Positions 51,193 to 60,848 of a stretch of DNA of 64,000 nt are shown here, in pieces. This DNA comes from Levilactobacillus zymae (GTDB lineage: Bacteria > Bacillota > Bacilli > Lactobacillales > Lactobacillaceae). Under the pieces are notes generated by a model. That model saw only the letters and a program-made list of their open reading frames with translations, did no database searches and was not told the origin of the DNA. The position numbers and the translations under genes are program-made. Location: the NCBI RefSeq assembly GCF_032190635.1, contig NZ_JAVLAS010000001.1, positions 1,054,001 through 1,118,000 of the forward strand, written 5' to 3'. The number at the start of each line of letters is the position of its first letter. The stretch's first letter is position 1.

Positions 51193-52659
51193 ATGAAGTT
51201 AATGTATCAACAAATGCTGGGATTCTTCGCGGCCATTACGATTATTCTGGTCCTCTTGGGCGTGTCGTATACCCAAATGACCCGGCGGATGGTGTACAGT
51301 AACACCTGGAATTCGCTGGAAAAGTACTCGAATAGCCTGATTGAACAATCCCTGCGGATTAGTGCCAATAACCCGAAGACGGTTAATTTCGACACCACGG
51401 CGTTAGAGAATAGCGAGCAACTGCTCCAAAACCAAGCGATTAGCGTCACCATTTATAGTGCGGACAACAAAATCGTGTTTCCCGCCAACCTCTACCAACA
51501 ATCCATTAATAAAACGGATTGGCGCAAGTTGAAGGATAACCAGATCATCCACAAGGTCGTTGATCGTCGCGTGCGGAACAAGAACGGGCGCATCACCCCG
51601 GCGATGACCGAGGTCATGAAACCGTATTTCTACAACCACAAGTTAGTGGCGGTGGTGGTGATGGGGGCCTTCGTGTCCGACATCAACACCAACATCAACC
51701 AGATTAACCGTAACCTGATTCGGGCGTTGTTCGTGTCGATTCTGGTGGCCATCGTGGCTAGCTATATTCTGGCGCGTTACTACACCAACCGGATTAACCG
51801 CTTGCGGGCGGCCACCAACCAAGTGGCGTTGGGCGATTACGACGTGCAGATGGTTAGCCGTAACCGGGACGAAATCGACGACCTGATCAACGATTTCAAC
51901 GGGATGACCCACTCACTGAAGGAATCCCAAGAAGAAATTCAACGCCAGGAACAGCGGCGTCGGGAATTCATGGCTAACGCATCTCACGAAATGCGAACAC
52001 CGTTGACCACGATCAACGGCCTGTTGGAGGGGTTAGCCTACGACGCGATTCCCGAAGAAAGTAAGGAAGAAAGCATCGACCTGATGCGTAGTGAAACCAG
52101 TCGGCTGATTCGGTTGGTCAACGAAAACCTGGACTACGAAAAGATTCGGTCCAACCAGATTACGTTGAACCTGCACGAGTTTAACGCGGTTGACGCGCTG
52201 CACAACATTGTCGAGCAGCTGAAGCAAAAGGCCGAAGACTCCGGCGATACACTAGAATTGGAAGTGCCCGAGTCCGTTGCCGTTTACGCGGATTACGACC
52301 GGTTCGTCCAGATTATGTTTAACATCACCCAAAATGCCATTCAATTCACTCAGGACGGCCAGATTACGATCTCGGCGCAGCGTGGGTACGAAGAGGCCAT
52401 CATCCGAATCGCCGATACTGGGATGGGGATGAGTGACGAACAGCTGAAGAATATCTGGGAACGCTACTACAAGGCCGACCCGTCGCGGAAGAACACCAAG
52501 TACGGTGAATCCGGGTTGGGGCTATCGATCGTGCATCAGCTGGTTCAGCTGCATCACGGGAAGATTAGCGTGACCAGTAAGGAAGGCGTCGGTACGACCT
52601 TCACCGTGATTTTCCCGGATCAACACCAGACAAACGTCGACCGGGCCAAGACGGATTAA
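51193..52659 (+). CDS. Sensor histidine kinase
   Basis: A 488-residue membrane kinase. Two helices (about 10-30 and 175-195) bracket an extracellular sensor with KTDWRKLKDNQI...; HAMP follows (about 197-250). The HisKA domain has phospho-His265 in ANASHEMRTPLTT. The HATPase domain contains NITQNAIQF, DTGMGM and GESGLGLSIVHQL. It phosphorylates the OmpR-type partner encoded just upstream. The class resembles envelope-sensing kinases; the ligand is unknown. Confidence 0.95.
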   Translation: MKLMYQQMLGFFAAITIILVLLGVSYTQMTRRMVYSNTWNSLEKYSNSLIEQSLRISANNPKTVNFDTTALENSEQLLQNQAISVTIYSADNKIVFPANLYQQSINKTDWRKLKDNQIIHKVVDRRVRNKNGRITPAMTEVMKPYFYNHKLVAVVVMGAFVSDINTNINQINRNLIRALFVSILVAIVASYILARYYTNRINRLRAATNQVALGDYDVQMVSRNRDEIDDLINDFNGMTHSLKESQEEIQRQEQRRREFMANASHEMRTPLTTINGLLEGLAYDAIPEESKEESIDLMRSETSRLIRLVNENLDYEKIRSNQITLNLHEFNAVDALHNIVEQLKQKAEDSGDTLELEVPESVAVYADYDRFVQIMFNITQNAIQFTQDGQITISAQRGYEEAIIRIADTGMGMSDEQLKNIWERYYKADPSRKNTKYGESGLGLSIVHQLVQLHHGKISVTSKEGVGTTFTVIFPDQHQTNVDRAKTD

Positions 52660-52940
52660 CCCGAGCATGTTAGAATAGTGGAGAGTGTTAAGGGGTTGTG
52701 TGGATTGCGCAAACCGAGCGCTTTCGGTCAAGTCAACCTGGACCTGGTCGTGTGACGTATCTGTAATGAAGAGAAAAGTGTGAGCTGAAATGTGGAGAGT
52801 GTGCTTTAACTTCGTGACTGAGGTAAATTCACGTTGAGATAAGGCAACGCCTGTGGGGCCCCTGAGCCAGTTTAGGTTGACCCGGAAGACGCCAGTGCCG
52901 CTCTTAAACCAAAAGTACCACCCATATGAGGAGGAAAAAT
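52660..52940 (+). other. Leader region of the methyltransferase gene
   Basis: A 281-bp gap without a gene. Several potential stems lie close together, e.g. AGGCAACGCCT and GTTTAGG (near 52874) with CTTAAAC (near 52908). A GACGCCAGTGCC segment superficially recalls metal-riboswitch cores, but I cannot assign a family. Confidence 0.35.
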
Positions 52941-54092
52941 TTGAAACGTATACAAATTACCGGGAAGTCCGTTCGGAAATTCGAGGACGGCTATCCCGTG
53001 ATTGCCTTAACTGATTTAGAAAACCGGCAGGACTTCGACGACGGCGCCTGGGTCCAGCTGGAAAACCACGGCCATTTCGTGGCCACGGCCTACTTTGCTA
53101 AGCAACACCGCGGGGCCGGCTACGTGCTGAGCCTGCGTGAAAGCGACGCTATCGATGAACGTTTCTTTGCCGGGAAGTTCCGGGCCGCTAACGCCAAGCG
53201 CGTGGCAATCAATGCCCAGGGCGCTTACCGCTTCTTTAACGACGTGGGCGACGGCTTAGGTGGGTTGATCATTGACGCCTACCCCGAAAACATCTTTGTT
53301 TTCCGCTGGCAGAACCAGGCGTTAAAGCGCCAAGCTCGCCTCATCTATGCCGGCTTCCAGAAGGTTATGGGCCAGGACGTCACGATGTTGTCCGCCGCTC
53401 CGGGCCAGGAAAAGATGCAGGTGATTGCCGGCACGTTGCCGCAGGGTCCCGTGACGATTACCGAAGACGGGGTTAGCTATCCGGTGGACCTTAGTCTGAC
53501 GCGGTCACAGTTGGCCCTGGAGTTCCGCGACGTGCGGGCCTGGGCTCACGATAACAGTCAACAACGGCGCATCCTGAACCTCTTTAGCGCCGAGACCGGA
53601 GTGGTGACCGCCGCCATGGTGGGGGGCGCCATCGAGGCCGTCACGGTCGACCCGAACAACCGGGCCGCTACCTTGACGCAGGCTCAGCTGACCGCCAACA
53701 ACTTCGATCAAGCCGCCGTGGAGATGCGGACCATGGACGTGGCCAACTACTTGGATTACGCCATTAAGCACGACTTGACGTTTGACACGATCGTGATTAA
53801 TCCGCCAGCCTTTGTTCGGGGCAAGAAGCGGAAGTTCGATTTGACTCAGGACTTAGAAGACCTGGTCCAACAGGCCTTACAGGTCGCAGCCAGTGGGGCA
53901 GAGGTGGTCATCACCACGACGGCCCCGAGTTACTCATTAAAACGACTCCGGGCAACGGTAAATGATGCGGTGGAAAAATATACCGGTCATGTAACAGTTT
54001 CCACGACGTTCCACTCACCGGACGACTTTATAACCAACGATGCCGACCGTCAAAGCGAAGTTCTGAAGGGAATTCGGCTATCAGTTAATTAA
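52941..54092 (+). CDS. Class I SAM-dependent rRNA methyltransferase (RlmI-type)
   Basis: A 383-residue RlmI/YwbD-type 5-methylcytosine methyltransferase for 23S rRNA. The N-terminal PUA-like domain (KFEDGYPVIALTDLENRQDFDDGAWVQLENHGHFVATAYF) is followed by a Rossmann domain with ILNLFSAETGVVTAAM, VTVDPNNRAATLTQAQ and the catalytic-type motif VINPPAFVRGKK. The start is placed at TTG 52941 with AGGAGG at 52930-52935; an ATG at 52926 lies upstream of that site. The SAM-loop FSAETG deviates from the usual FSYTGG. Confidence 0.9.
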   Translation: MKRIQITGKSVRKFEDGYPVIALTDLENRQDFDDGAWVQLENHGHFVATAYFAKQHRGAGYVLSLRESDAIDERFFAGKFRAANAKRVAINAQGAYRFFNDVGDGLGGLIIDAYPENIFVFRWQNQALKRQARLIYAGFQKVMGQDVTMLSAAPGQEKMQVIAGTLPQGPVTITEDGVSYPVDLSLTRSQLALEFRDVRAWAHDNSQQRRILNLFSAETGVVTAAMVGGAIEAVTVDPNNRAATLTQAQLTANNFDQAAVEMRTMDVANYLDYAIKHDLTFDTIVINPPAFVRGKKRKFDLTQDLEDLVQQALQVAASGAEVVITTTAPSYSLKRLRATVNDAVEKYTGHVTVSTTFHSPDDFITNDADRQSEVLKGIRLSVN

Positions 54093-54118
54093 TGAAAACG
54101 GATGAAAATTTCACAATC

Positions 54119-54163
54119 AAGCGCGACTGAACGGTTAGACCACTGTTCTTTCGCGCTTTTTTT
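54119..54163 (+). terminator. Terminator after the methyltransferase gene
   Basis: AGCGCGA pairs with TCGCGCT (54151-54157), with an inner GAAC/GTTC pair, followed by TTTTTTT. Confidence 0.8.
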
Positions 54164-54220
54164 GAAAGATAATAGTTTACATTTAGTGAAGAAACCATTA
54201 CACTTAAATATGCGTTAAAG

Positions 54221-54234
54221 ATAAAGCGTTTTCA
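54221..54234 (-). promoter_or_regulatory. Candidate cre upstream of glcU
   Basis: The reverse complement TTGAAAACGCTTTAT matches the CcpA consensus WTGNAANCGNWNNCW except at the second-last position. It lies 40 bp upstream of the sugar-uptake gene. Confidence 0.4.
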
Positions 54235-54274
54235 ATAAATTCGGCATAAATGAAACGAGAGTGGGTATTTACAA

Positions 54275-55144
54275 ATGGCAATTTTATTCGCACTGATTCC
54301 GGCGCTTTGCTGGGGCAGTATCGGCCTGATCAGTGGCCGGTTAGGTGGGACTTCCTACCAGCAGACTTTGGGAATGACGGCCGGCGCGGTTTTGTTCGGG
54401 TTATTTTCATTAATGTATTTTCACGTGCACTTGACTGGCTTCGCGATGCTGGTCGGAATTGCGTCCGGTCTTTGCTGGGCGGTGGGACAATTCCAACAGT
54501 TCCAATCGATGAAGTTCATTGGGATCTCACGGACCGTGCCGATTTCGACCGGGCTACAACTCGCCGGGACCGCCTTGGCCGGGGTGTTACTCTTCCACGA
54601 ATGGAAGACCACCAGCATGGTGACCATGGGGACCATCGCGGTGATCGTCTTGATTGCCGGGGCCGCCTTAACGTCCTTACGGGACAAGCGGCAAGGGGTT
54701 AGCAGCGAACCGGTTGAAGCCGGGCGCGGGGCTACGGCCATCGCCATCTCGACGGTGGGTTACGTGCTCTACACGGTCATCGTTAACCTATCCGGCTTGG
54801 ATTCCAAGCTGATCTTGTTCCCGCAATCCTTAGGGATGATCTTAGGGGCTTTGATCTTTATCGTCTTGTCACCGCAGAACCGCCGGAAGGTCTGGCACAC
54901 GGCGACCGCGAAGAACATCATCACCGGATTAGTCTGGGGGATTGGGAACTTCTTCATGTTCATGGCGATCCCCAAGGTCGGACTGGCCATCAGTTACTCG
55001 TTAGCCCAATGTGGGATTGTGATTTCCACCTTCGGGAGTATCTGGTTACTGGGCGAAAAGAAGACTGGCCGTGAAATGGTCTACACGACGATCGGCTCAC
55101 TTTTGGTCATCGCCGGTGGGGTCACTCTCGGTTTAATGAAATAG
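54275..55144 (+). CDS. glcU: GRP-family sugar uptake protein (GlcU-like)
   Basis: A 289-residue, ten-helix membrane protein of the glucose/ribose porter (GlcU/RbsU) family, a proton-coupled non-PTS sugar importer. Characteristic segments are ALIPALCWGSIGLISGRLGG, GLCWAVGQFQQFQSMKFIGISRTVPISTGLQL, WGIGNFFMFMAIPKVGLAISYSLAQCGIVISTFGSIWLLGEKK. The gene lies directly upstream of pgi, so imported glucose would after phosphorylation feed the next enzyme. A candidate cre lies upstream. Confidence 0.92.
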   Translation: MAILFALIPALCWGSIGLISGRLGGTSYQQTLGMTAGAVLFGLFSLMYFHVHLTGFAMLVGIASGLCWAVGQFQQFQSMKFIGISRTVPISTGLQLAGTALAGVLLFHEWKTTSMVTMGTIAVIVLIAGAALTSLRDKRQGVSSEPVEAGRGATAIAISTVGYVLYTVIVNLSGLDSKLILFPQSLGMILGALIFIVLSPQNRRKVWHTATAKNIITGLVWGIGNFFMFMAIPKVGLAISYSLAQCGIVISTFGSIWLLGEKKTGREMVYTTIGSLLVIAGGVTLGLMK

Positions 55145-55153
55145 GCATAAACT

Positions 55154-55184
55154 GGCTGATGACGGGCGTTGTCGGCCTTTTTTT
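55154..55184 (+). terminator. Terminator after glcU
   Basis: GGCTGATGAC (55154-55163) pairs, including G-T pairs, with GTTGTCGGCC (55168-55177), then seven T. Confidence 0.75.
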
Positions 55185-55220
55185 ATGGTTAAATTTATAT
55201 AAAAACCATGGACTAGACCA

Positions 55221-55248
55221 TTTACTTTCGGGGCGAAAGCGTTATAAT
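55221..55248 (+). promoter_or_regulatory. pgi promoter
   Basis: TTTACT (55221-55226), a 16-bp spacer and TATAAT (55243-55248). Confidence 0.6.
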
Positions 55249-55287
55249 GGACTAGTCAATACAAATACAAAGTGAGGTTATCTGAAT

Positions 55288-56634
55288 ATGGCACATATCG
55301 CCTTTGATAGTTCCAAACTTGCACCATTCGTTAATGATAATGAACTTGGAGAAATCCAAGCCATGGTTAACGCCGCGGACGCTGAATTGCGGCAGGGAAC
55401 CGGTGCCGGGAGTGACTTCCGGGATTGGTTAACCTTACCTCATGATTACGACCATGCCGAATTCGACCGGATTAAGGCCGCGGCGAAGAAGATTCGCCAA
55501 GATTCCGAAGTCTTAATCGTGATTGGAATCGGGGGCTCCTACTTAGGCGCTAAGATGGCCGTGGACTTCTTACACGACACCTTCTTCAACACCTTACCCG
55601 CCGACCAACGTAAGGGCCCGCAAGTCTTCTTCGTGGGGAACTCTATCAGTGCCGATTACGTGCACGACCTGGTTCACCTGATTGGCGATCGGGACTTCTC
55701 CGTTAACGTGATCTCCAAGTCTGGTACCACCACGGAACCGTCCATTGCCTTCCGGATCTTCAAGAACATGTTGATCAAGAAGTACGGCCAAGCCGAAGCT
55801 AACAAGCGGATCTACGCCACGACCGACAAGGCCAAAGGGGCTCTGAAGACCGAAGCCGACGCTGCCGGTTACGAGACCTTCGTCATCCCCGATGGTGTGG
55901 GTGGTCGTTACTCCGTCTTGTGCCCAGTGGGTCTGTTACCGATCGCCGCATCCGGCGCCGATATCGACCAGTTGATGAAGGGGGCGGCCGACGCGCAAGA
56001 CGCTTACGTTAACCCTGATTTGACCAAGAACGAAGCTTACCAATACGCCGCTTTACGGAACATCTTGTACCGTAAGGGCTACACGGTTGAATTGTTGGAA
56101 AACTATGAACCTCGCCTGGCCGCCTTCGCCGAATGGTGGAAGCAATTGACCGGTGAATCCGAAGGGAAAGACGGCAAGGGGATCTACCCATCTTCCGCTA
56201 ACTTCAGTACCGACCTGCACTCGTTTGGCCAGTACATCCAAGAAGGTCAACGCAAGCTGATGGAAACCGTTGTGATGGTGGACCAACCAGAACACGACGT
56301 GGATATTCCGAAGGAAGCCGATGACCTAGACGGTTTAGGCTACCTGGAAGGCCGGACCATGGGCTTTGCCAACACCAAGGCCTTTGAAGGGGTCACCTTG
56401 GCTCATACCGATGGTGGTGTGCCGAACATGAGCGTGCACATTCCGGACCAAACGGAATACACTTTGGGCTACCTGATCTACTTCTTCGAAGTGGCCATTG
56501 CGATTTCCGGTTACTTAAACGGGATCAACCCATTCAACCAACCCGGCGTGGAAGCCTACAAGACCAACATGTTTGCCCTGTTAGGCAAGCCTGGTTTTGA
56601 AGACCTCGGCAAGCAGTTAAACGCCCGGCTTTAA
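55288..56634 (+). CDS. pgi: Glucose-6-phosphate isomerase
   Basis: Pgi interconverts glucose-6-phosphate and fructose-6-phosphate. The 448-residue protein is the compact bacterial type. It has [33 protein letters not shown] (SIS motif with phosphate-binding Ser/Thr), [17 protein letters not shown] and the C-terminal [32 protein letters not shown] precedes the ATG at 55288. It is expressed from its own promoter. Confidence 0.97.
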   Translation: MAHIAFDSSKLAPFVNDNELGEIQAMVNAADAELRQGTGAGSDFRDWLTLPHDYDHAEFDRIKAAAKKIRQDSEVLIVIGIGGSYLGAKMAVDFLHDTFFNTLPADQRKGPQVFFVGNSISADYVHDLVHLIGDRDFSVNVISKSGTTTEPSIAFRIFKNMLIKKYGQAEANKRIYATTDKAKGALKTEADAAGYETFVIPDGVGGRYSVLCPVGLLPIAASGADIDQLMKGAADAQDAYVNPDLTKNEAYQYAALRNILYRKGYTVELLENYEPRLAAFAEWWKQLTGESEGKDGKGIYPSSANFSTDLHSFGQYIQEGQRKLMETVVMVDQPEHDVDIPKEADDLDGLGYLEGRTMGFANTKAFEGVTLAHTDGGVPNMSVHIPDQTEYTLGYLIYFFEVAIAISGYLNGINPFNQPGVEAYKTNMFALLGKPGFEDLGKQLNARL

Positions 56635-56651
56635 TTTAAAATGATTTGACG

Positions 56652-56685
56652 AAGCGCTCTCAACGATTAAGTTGGGGGCGCTTTT
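56652..56685 (+). terminator. Terminator after pgi
   Basis: AAGCGCTCTCAAC (56652-56664) pairs with GTTGGGGGCGCTT (56671-56683), with a short T-run. Confidence 0.85.
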
Positions 56686-57193
56686 GGCGTGATTTAGCGA
56701 CGTTTAGAGGGAAAAACAGCGCTAGAAACGGCCCTCTTAGAAGTGGGTAATAAAAAATATTTTTGCGACCATACTGGATCTGCGTTACAAACCAGACCAT
56801 TTTGGCCCATAATCTCATGGTTTGGTGGCGTAATCCGATAATGACTTGCACTGATAAGAGAAAGTGTCCGGCAGCGGGCGAACGACTAAGGGCACGAGGA
56901 ACTAACTCGTTCAGAAACTAAGGATTGCTAAATTATCGATTGAAAAGTAGCTTGAATTACCGTTGCAACGCCGTTTATCATGGACACCAATGTCTTCACA
57001 AGATAGTTAGTTGACCGGCCAAAATGGTAGCTTATGCCGTTGATAGCTTTAGTGTGAAATGGTCTTAGGATAACTTATAGTGTATAATTAATTTCATAAA
57101 CAGAGGGTTGATAAGCTGTTCTAATTATCCTAATCAATAATCTATCACAGGACAAGTTAAGGTGGCGGGGACCACCTGACGGGAGGAACTAGA
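56686..57193. other. Long 5' region of the LPXTG protein gene
   Basis: No gene is supported. TATAAT at 57083-57088 may be the -10 of the following gene, leaving a leader of about 100 nt. GGCGGGGACCACCTGACGGG just before the GGGAGGA ribosome-binding site could form a small hairpin. Confidence 0.45.
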
Positions 57194-60190
57194 ATGACAC
57201 ATCTTAATGTAATCGCTATCAATAAACGCAAGTGGTGGGTCACATCCAGCCTAGCCACGGCCGTCTTGGCCAGTATGATTCTCGCCGGCACCACGGCGCA
57301 GGCGGCCACGACCACGCCGACTACGGCTGCTACCACCGGTCAAACGGTGGCTACACAGTCGGAGCTGCAAGACGATCAAGTCACGTTAGGGTCGCAGCCA
57401 GCCACTACGACTGACGAAACGACTACTGATGCCACTACGACCACTAATGAAGATACAACAAATCCACCCGCAACGCCGACCGACCCGACGCCGACAGAGC
57501 AGGCCGGTGAGCCAACCAAGGGGCCGGACACGACGAACGATGCGGCAGAAGGGACCACGGACGATTCGTTAGCCGGCCAAGAGGAGGGCACCGCGGACCC
57601 CGTAATCCCGGGTGATGCCGAGACAGCGGAAGTGGATAAACCAGCAGCTGATGAGCCAGCCGCAACGCCGAAGGCACCAGCGACTAAGTCCGAGACCATC
57701 TCAGAACCGGTAACCCAGTTTCCAACTAAGGCCCCGGTCGCTAACCGTGTCCGGACGTTCTCTCTGGCGGCAGCTACAGTGCCCACCCCGGTTACGGTCT
57801 CGCCGGATGAGATTAGTGCGGATGAGGACCTGAGCACCCGGTTTGAAGACGCTAATTTATTGGCGGCAGTGCGGAAAACGTTGGGACTGAACGACGGGGA
57901 CGCCATCTACTTAGACATGATTAAGAATTATTCTGTCGGCTCTTTTACCGTCGATACTTCAACGATTTTCAGTTTGAAAGGATTAGAAATATTAGCATAC
58001 TTACCAAAGGTTTTGGAGAGTGGGACGACCGTTTCGGGAGTACAGTTAACTGCCCAATTGGGGAATAATCAAGCTGACATTGAACAGATGGATTTCTCGC
58101 CGTTGGCTAATCTGAAGATTTTTACCTTATCCCTGCATACAGACTACTGGGGAGCGGTTAGCGACGAACAATTGCGATACTTTTTACAACCAGATTATTC
58201 GAGAACGCGGTCGTTTGACCTATCAGCGGTTAATAACATGAAAGTCCATTTCGATGGGTTGACAAATCATCAATTTGCCATTTTGTCCCCGGTCATTCAA
58301 ATGATTTTTGAATCTACGGCTTCTGGAAATTGGTCACAAGCAGTCACGTTGAGTGGGAACAGTGTGACTGATTTTAGCCCGTTAAAGAATCTAAAATCTA
58401 CTTTGACGCCTCTAGTGACTAGCACTTTTCAGTTTTATCGAAGTCCGTCGAAGATTGCATATCATCCAGGTGAGACGCTGGAAGTTTTTTCTCCAATTAC
58501 AGGGTTACAAGGAGAGTCGTTTAATTATCAAGTCCGGTATCAAGATAATGATACTAGGGAGCTGAAGTTGGCAGATAGTCAGCAAGTGACGGTGATCGAA
58601 GATGGACAGGCCAAGAAGGTCTGGAAATATACCTTAGTAAATCCGTTAATCACAAATGGTGAAATCAGATATGGCCAATTTTATTATGATGACGCAGGAC
58701 GAACAACTTATACTGAAAATGGTGTAGGACAACCAATGGGGAAAACGGACTTATTTACGGGGACCCTATTTTACCAGCCCATCGGTGAAGCCACCTCCAC
58801 CGCCACGGTGACCTACGTGGATGACACCACCGGCGAAACCTTGGCCACGGAAACGCTCACGGGCGTTGTGGGCACGACCAGCGACTACCGGACCGCGACG
58901 ACAATTAGCGGGTATACGAATCAGGGTTACGTGCTTAAGGGCGACGACTATCCCGCAGCCGGGGTGCAGTTTACTACCGCACCGCAGGCCTTTACCGTCC
59001 GTCTGGGTCACGGCACGCAGGCCTTGACCGATACGAAACAGGTCACCCAGACCATCCACTACGTTTACGCCGACGGGACTACGGCAGCCCCCGATCAGGT
59101 TGCGGCGCTGACGTTCACGCGGACCGGCAGCCAGGACTTAGTGACGGGGACGACGACCTGGGCGGCCTGGCAAAGTGCCAACGGCCAGACTGGCTTTACG
59201 GCCCAACCTTCCCCAACCATTGCGGGGTATACCGCCGATCAATTAGTGGTGCCCGCCGTTGATGGCATTACCGCCGAGAGCGCCAATCTGGCAACCACGG
59301 TGACCTACACGGCCCAAAAGCTGCAGAACGTGACGGTAGCCTACGTGGACGATACCACGGGGCAGACGCTGCACACGGAGTCGCTACAGGGCACCTTTGG
59401 TACGACCAGTGAGTACCGGACGGCCGCCGCTATTCAGGCGTATCTCAAGCAGGGCTACGTGCTGGTTAGTGATGACTATCCCACGGACGGCGTGACGTTT
59501 ACCGTTAACGCACAGACTTTTACCGTGCATTTGACCCACGGAACTCAGACTATCAGTAATAGTAAACGCGTCACCCAGACGATCCACTACGTCTATGCCG
59601 ATGGCGCCCCAGCGGCGCCCGATTACACGGCTTGGCTGACGTTTACCCGGACGGGGACGCGCGATCAGGTGACCGGGACCGAGGTCTGGGGCGCTTGGCA
59701 AAACATTGACGGTCGGGGCGGCTTTGCGGCTAAAAGTTCACCCGTGATTGCGGGGTACACGGCCGACCAGCCAACCGTCGCGGCGGTGACGAACGTGACG
59801 GCCACGAGCGCCGATTTGACCACGACCGTGACCTATACGGTTAAGGGGACGGTGGTACCGGTTCTGCCGGAGAAGCCGGAACTGGAAGACGACGTGTTAG
59901 AACCGGGGCCTACCGAGGGCGGACTAGCGGCGACCGCCCTGGCGGATTCCCAGCAAGCGGCTCAGCGGTTGGACAACCTTGCGGCTCAGGGCACGTCAAA
60001 CGCCGGCGGTCAACCGACGACACTGACCGGAACGTCAGGCACCGCCAAAACCACCACAGGCGAAGCCAAAGCGGCGGACACCCCGGCGACCCAACTGCCT
60101 CAGACCAACGATCGGACGACGGCCTGGAGCTGGCTCGGGGCGTTAGGCTTAAGCCTATTAGGCTGGGTGGGCTTACGCCGCAGACATTAA
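57194..60190 (+). CDS. LPXTG-anchored MucBP surface adhesin
   Basis: A 998-residue wall-anchored protein. The N-terminus has an extended signal peptide (INKRKWWVTSSLATAVLASMILAGTTAQA). A Thr/Ala/Asp-rich low-complexity stretch runs to about residue 200. A folded region (about 215-520) follows, with leucine-rich-repeat-like phrases such as FSPLANLKIFTLSLHT. Two MucBP-like units (about 532-710 and 712-885) begin ATVTYVDDTTGETLATE / VTVAYVDDTTGQTLHTE. The end is LPQTND, a hydrophobic helix and RRRH: a sortase A substrate. GGGAGGA precedes the ATG. Residues 243-522 are encoded by notably AT-richer DNA. Confidence 0.93.
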   Translation: MTHLNVIAINKRKWWVTSSLATAVLASMILAGTTAQAATTTPTTAATTGQTVATQSELQDDQVTLGSQPATTTDETTTDATTTTNEDTTNPPATPTDPTPTEQAGEPTKGPDTTNDAAEGTTDDSLAGQEEGTADPVIPGDAETAEVDKPAADEPAATPKAPATKSETISEPVTQFPTKAPVANRVRTFSLAAATVPTPVTVSPDEISADEDLSTRFEDANLLAAVRKTLGLNDGDAIYLDMIKNYSVGSFTVDTSTIFSLKGLEILAYLPKVLESGTTVSGVQLTAQLGNNQADIEQMDFSPLANLKIFTLSLHTDYWGAVSDEQLRYFLQPDYSRTRSFDLSAVNNMKVHFDGLTNHQFAILSPVIQMIFESTASGNWSQAVTLSGNSVTDFSPLKNLKSTLTPLVTSTFQFYRSPSKIAYHPGETLEVFSPITGLQGESFNYQVRYQDNDTRELKLADSQQVTVIEDGQAKKVWKYTLVNPLITNGEIRYGQFYYDDAGRTTYTENGVGQPMGKTDLFTGTLFYQPIGEATSTATVTYVDDTTGETLATETLTGVVGTTSDYRTATTISGYTNQGYVLKGDDYPAAGVQFTTAPQAFTVRLGHGTQALTDTKQVTQTIHYVYADGTTAAPDQVAALTFTRTGSQDLVTGTTTWAAWQSANGQTGFTAQPSPTIAGYTADQLVVPAVDGITAESANLATTVTYTAQKLQNVTVAYVDDTTGQTLHTESLQGTFGTTSEYRTAAAIQAYLKQGYVLVSDDYPTDGVTFTVNAQTFTVHLTHGTQTISNSKRVTQTIHYVYADGAPAAPDYTAWLTFTRTGTRDQVTGTEVWGAWQNIDGRGGFAAKSSPVIAGYTADQPTVAAVTNVTATSADLTTTVTYTVKGTVVPVLPEKPELEDDVLEPGPTEGGLAATALADSQQAAQRLDNLAAQGTSNAGGQPTTLTGTSGTAKTTTGEAKAADTPATQLPQTNDRTTAWSWLGALGLSLLGWVGLRRRH

Positions 60191-60198
60191 GTGATTGA

Positions 60199-60236
60199 AA
60201 AAGACGAGTAGCCCTTAACGGGGAAACTCGTTTTTA
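60199..60236 (+). terminator. Terminator after the adhesin gene
   Basis: ACGAGT (60204-60209) with ACTCGT (60226-60231) and an inner CCC/GGG pair, followed by TTTTT. Confidence 0.75.
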
Positions 60237-60368
60237 TTTATTACTATAGTTATTTTCTAATGATTATCAGACGGATTGGCTTATTCTGTAAGCCAAGAAC
60301 TAACCATTTACTTTAGGTAACCAAAAAGGCGCTAAACGTTGATCTCGCAACGTTTAGCGCCTATCGTA

Positions 60369-60442
60369 TCACCCGCACGGGGCTCGAACCCGTAACTCCG
60401 CCTTGAGAGGGCGACGTCTTAAACCAGTTTGACCAGCGGGCA
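60369..60442 (-). tRNA. tRNA-Glu (CUC)
   Basis: On the minus strand the sequence folds as a cloverleaf: D-arm with GGTTTAAGAC, anticodon stem TCGCC/GGCGG with loop CTCTCAA (anticodon CUC, U33 preserved), and T-arm ACGGGTTCGAGCCCCGT. Comparison with ordinary tRNA-Glu(UUC) sequences supports Glu identity. The first pair appears to be U1-G72, which is unusual. CCA is not encoded. Confidence 0.85.
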
Positions 60443-60550
60443 ATGTCATTGACTAGCAACATCTAATTTACGCTTTTTGGCGAAAATTGTCAACGGGTCC
60501 TGCATAAAAATTCTGCGAATTAGGAGATATACATTTTTCGGTAAAACTGG

Positions 60551-60579
60551 TTGACACGAAATCGCAAACAAGGTACTAT
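60551..60579 (+). promoter_or_regulatory. tRNA-Gln promoter
   Basis: TTGACA (60551-60556), a 17-bp spacer and TACTAT (60574-60579), 33 bp before the tRNA gene. Confidence 0.75.
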
Positions 60580-60612
60580 TAAATAGTTGTTTCGCACAAC
60601 ACTAGAGTTTAT

Positions 60613-60684
60613 TGGGTATTCGCCAAATGGTAAGGCACCGGACTCTGAATCCGTAATTTACTGGTTCGATCCCAGTATACCCAA
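60613..60684 (+). tRNA. tRNA-Gln (CUG)
   Basis: TGGGTATTCGCCAAATGG starts the acceptor and D-arm. The anticodon loop is CTCTGAA (anticodon CUG) on stem CCGGA/TCCGT, with a C27-U43 mismatch. The T-arm is ACTGGTTCGATCCCAGT. The acceptor closes with ATACCCA plus A73. It closely follows the usual tRNA-Gln(UUG) pattern. Confidence 0.88.
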
Positions 60685-60699
60685 TCATATATGCTCACG

Positions 60700-60741
60700 A
60701 GTCGTCGTACACGGTGGAAACACCGGTATGACGGCTTTTTG
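60700..60741 (+). terminator. Terminator after tRNA-Gln
   Basis: GTCGTCGTAC (60701-60710) pairs with GTATGACGGC around an inner CGGTG/CACCG stem with a GAAA loop, then TTTTT. Confidence 0.88.
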
Positions 60742-60848
60742 GTTTTGACAAGTCCCAGACGATACCACCATTGTGAGCTCAAGGGATAACAATTTAGATA
60801 ACAACTTTTATGAGTGATCACCCCCAGATACAAGTGGCAGCGAACCAG

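Noticed and set aside
52820..52915. Magnesium (M-box) or yybP-ykoY-type riboswitch before the methyltransferase gene
   Set aside because: Only short fragments resemble those families; the conserved core order is not present.
60770..60800. Sequence resembling the E. coli lac operator (TTGTGAGC ... GGATAACAATTT), suggesting vector contamination
   Set aside because: The two halves are separated by five extra bases and the flanks do not match lac or cloning-vector sequence; it is most likely chance.
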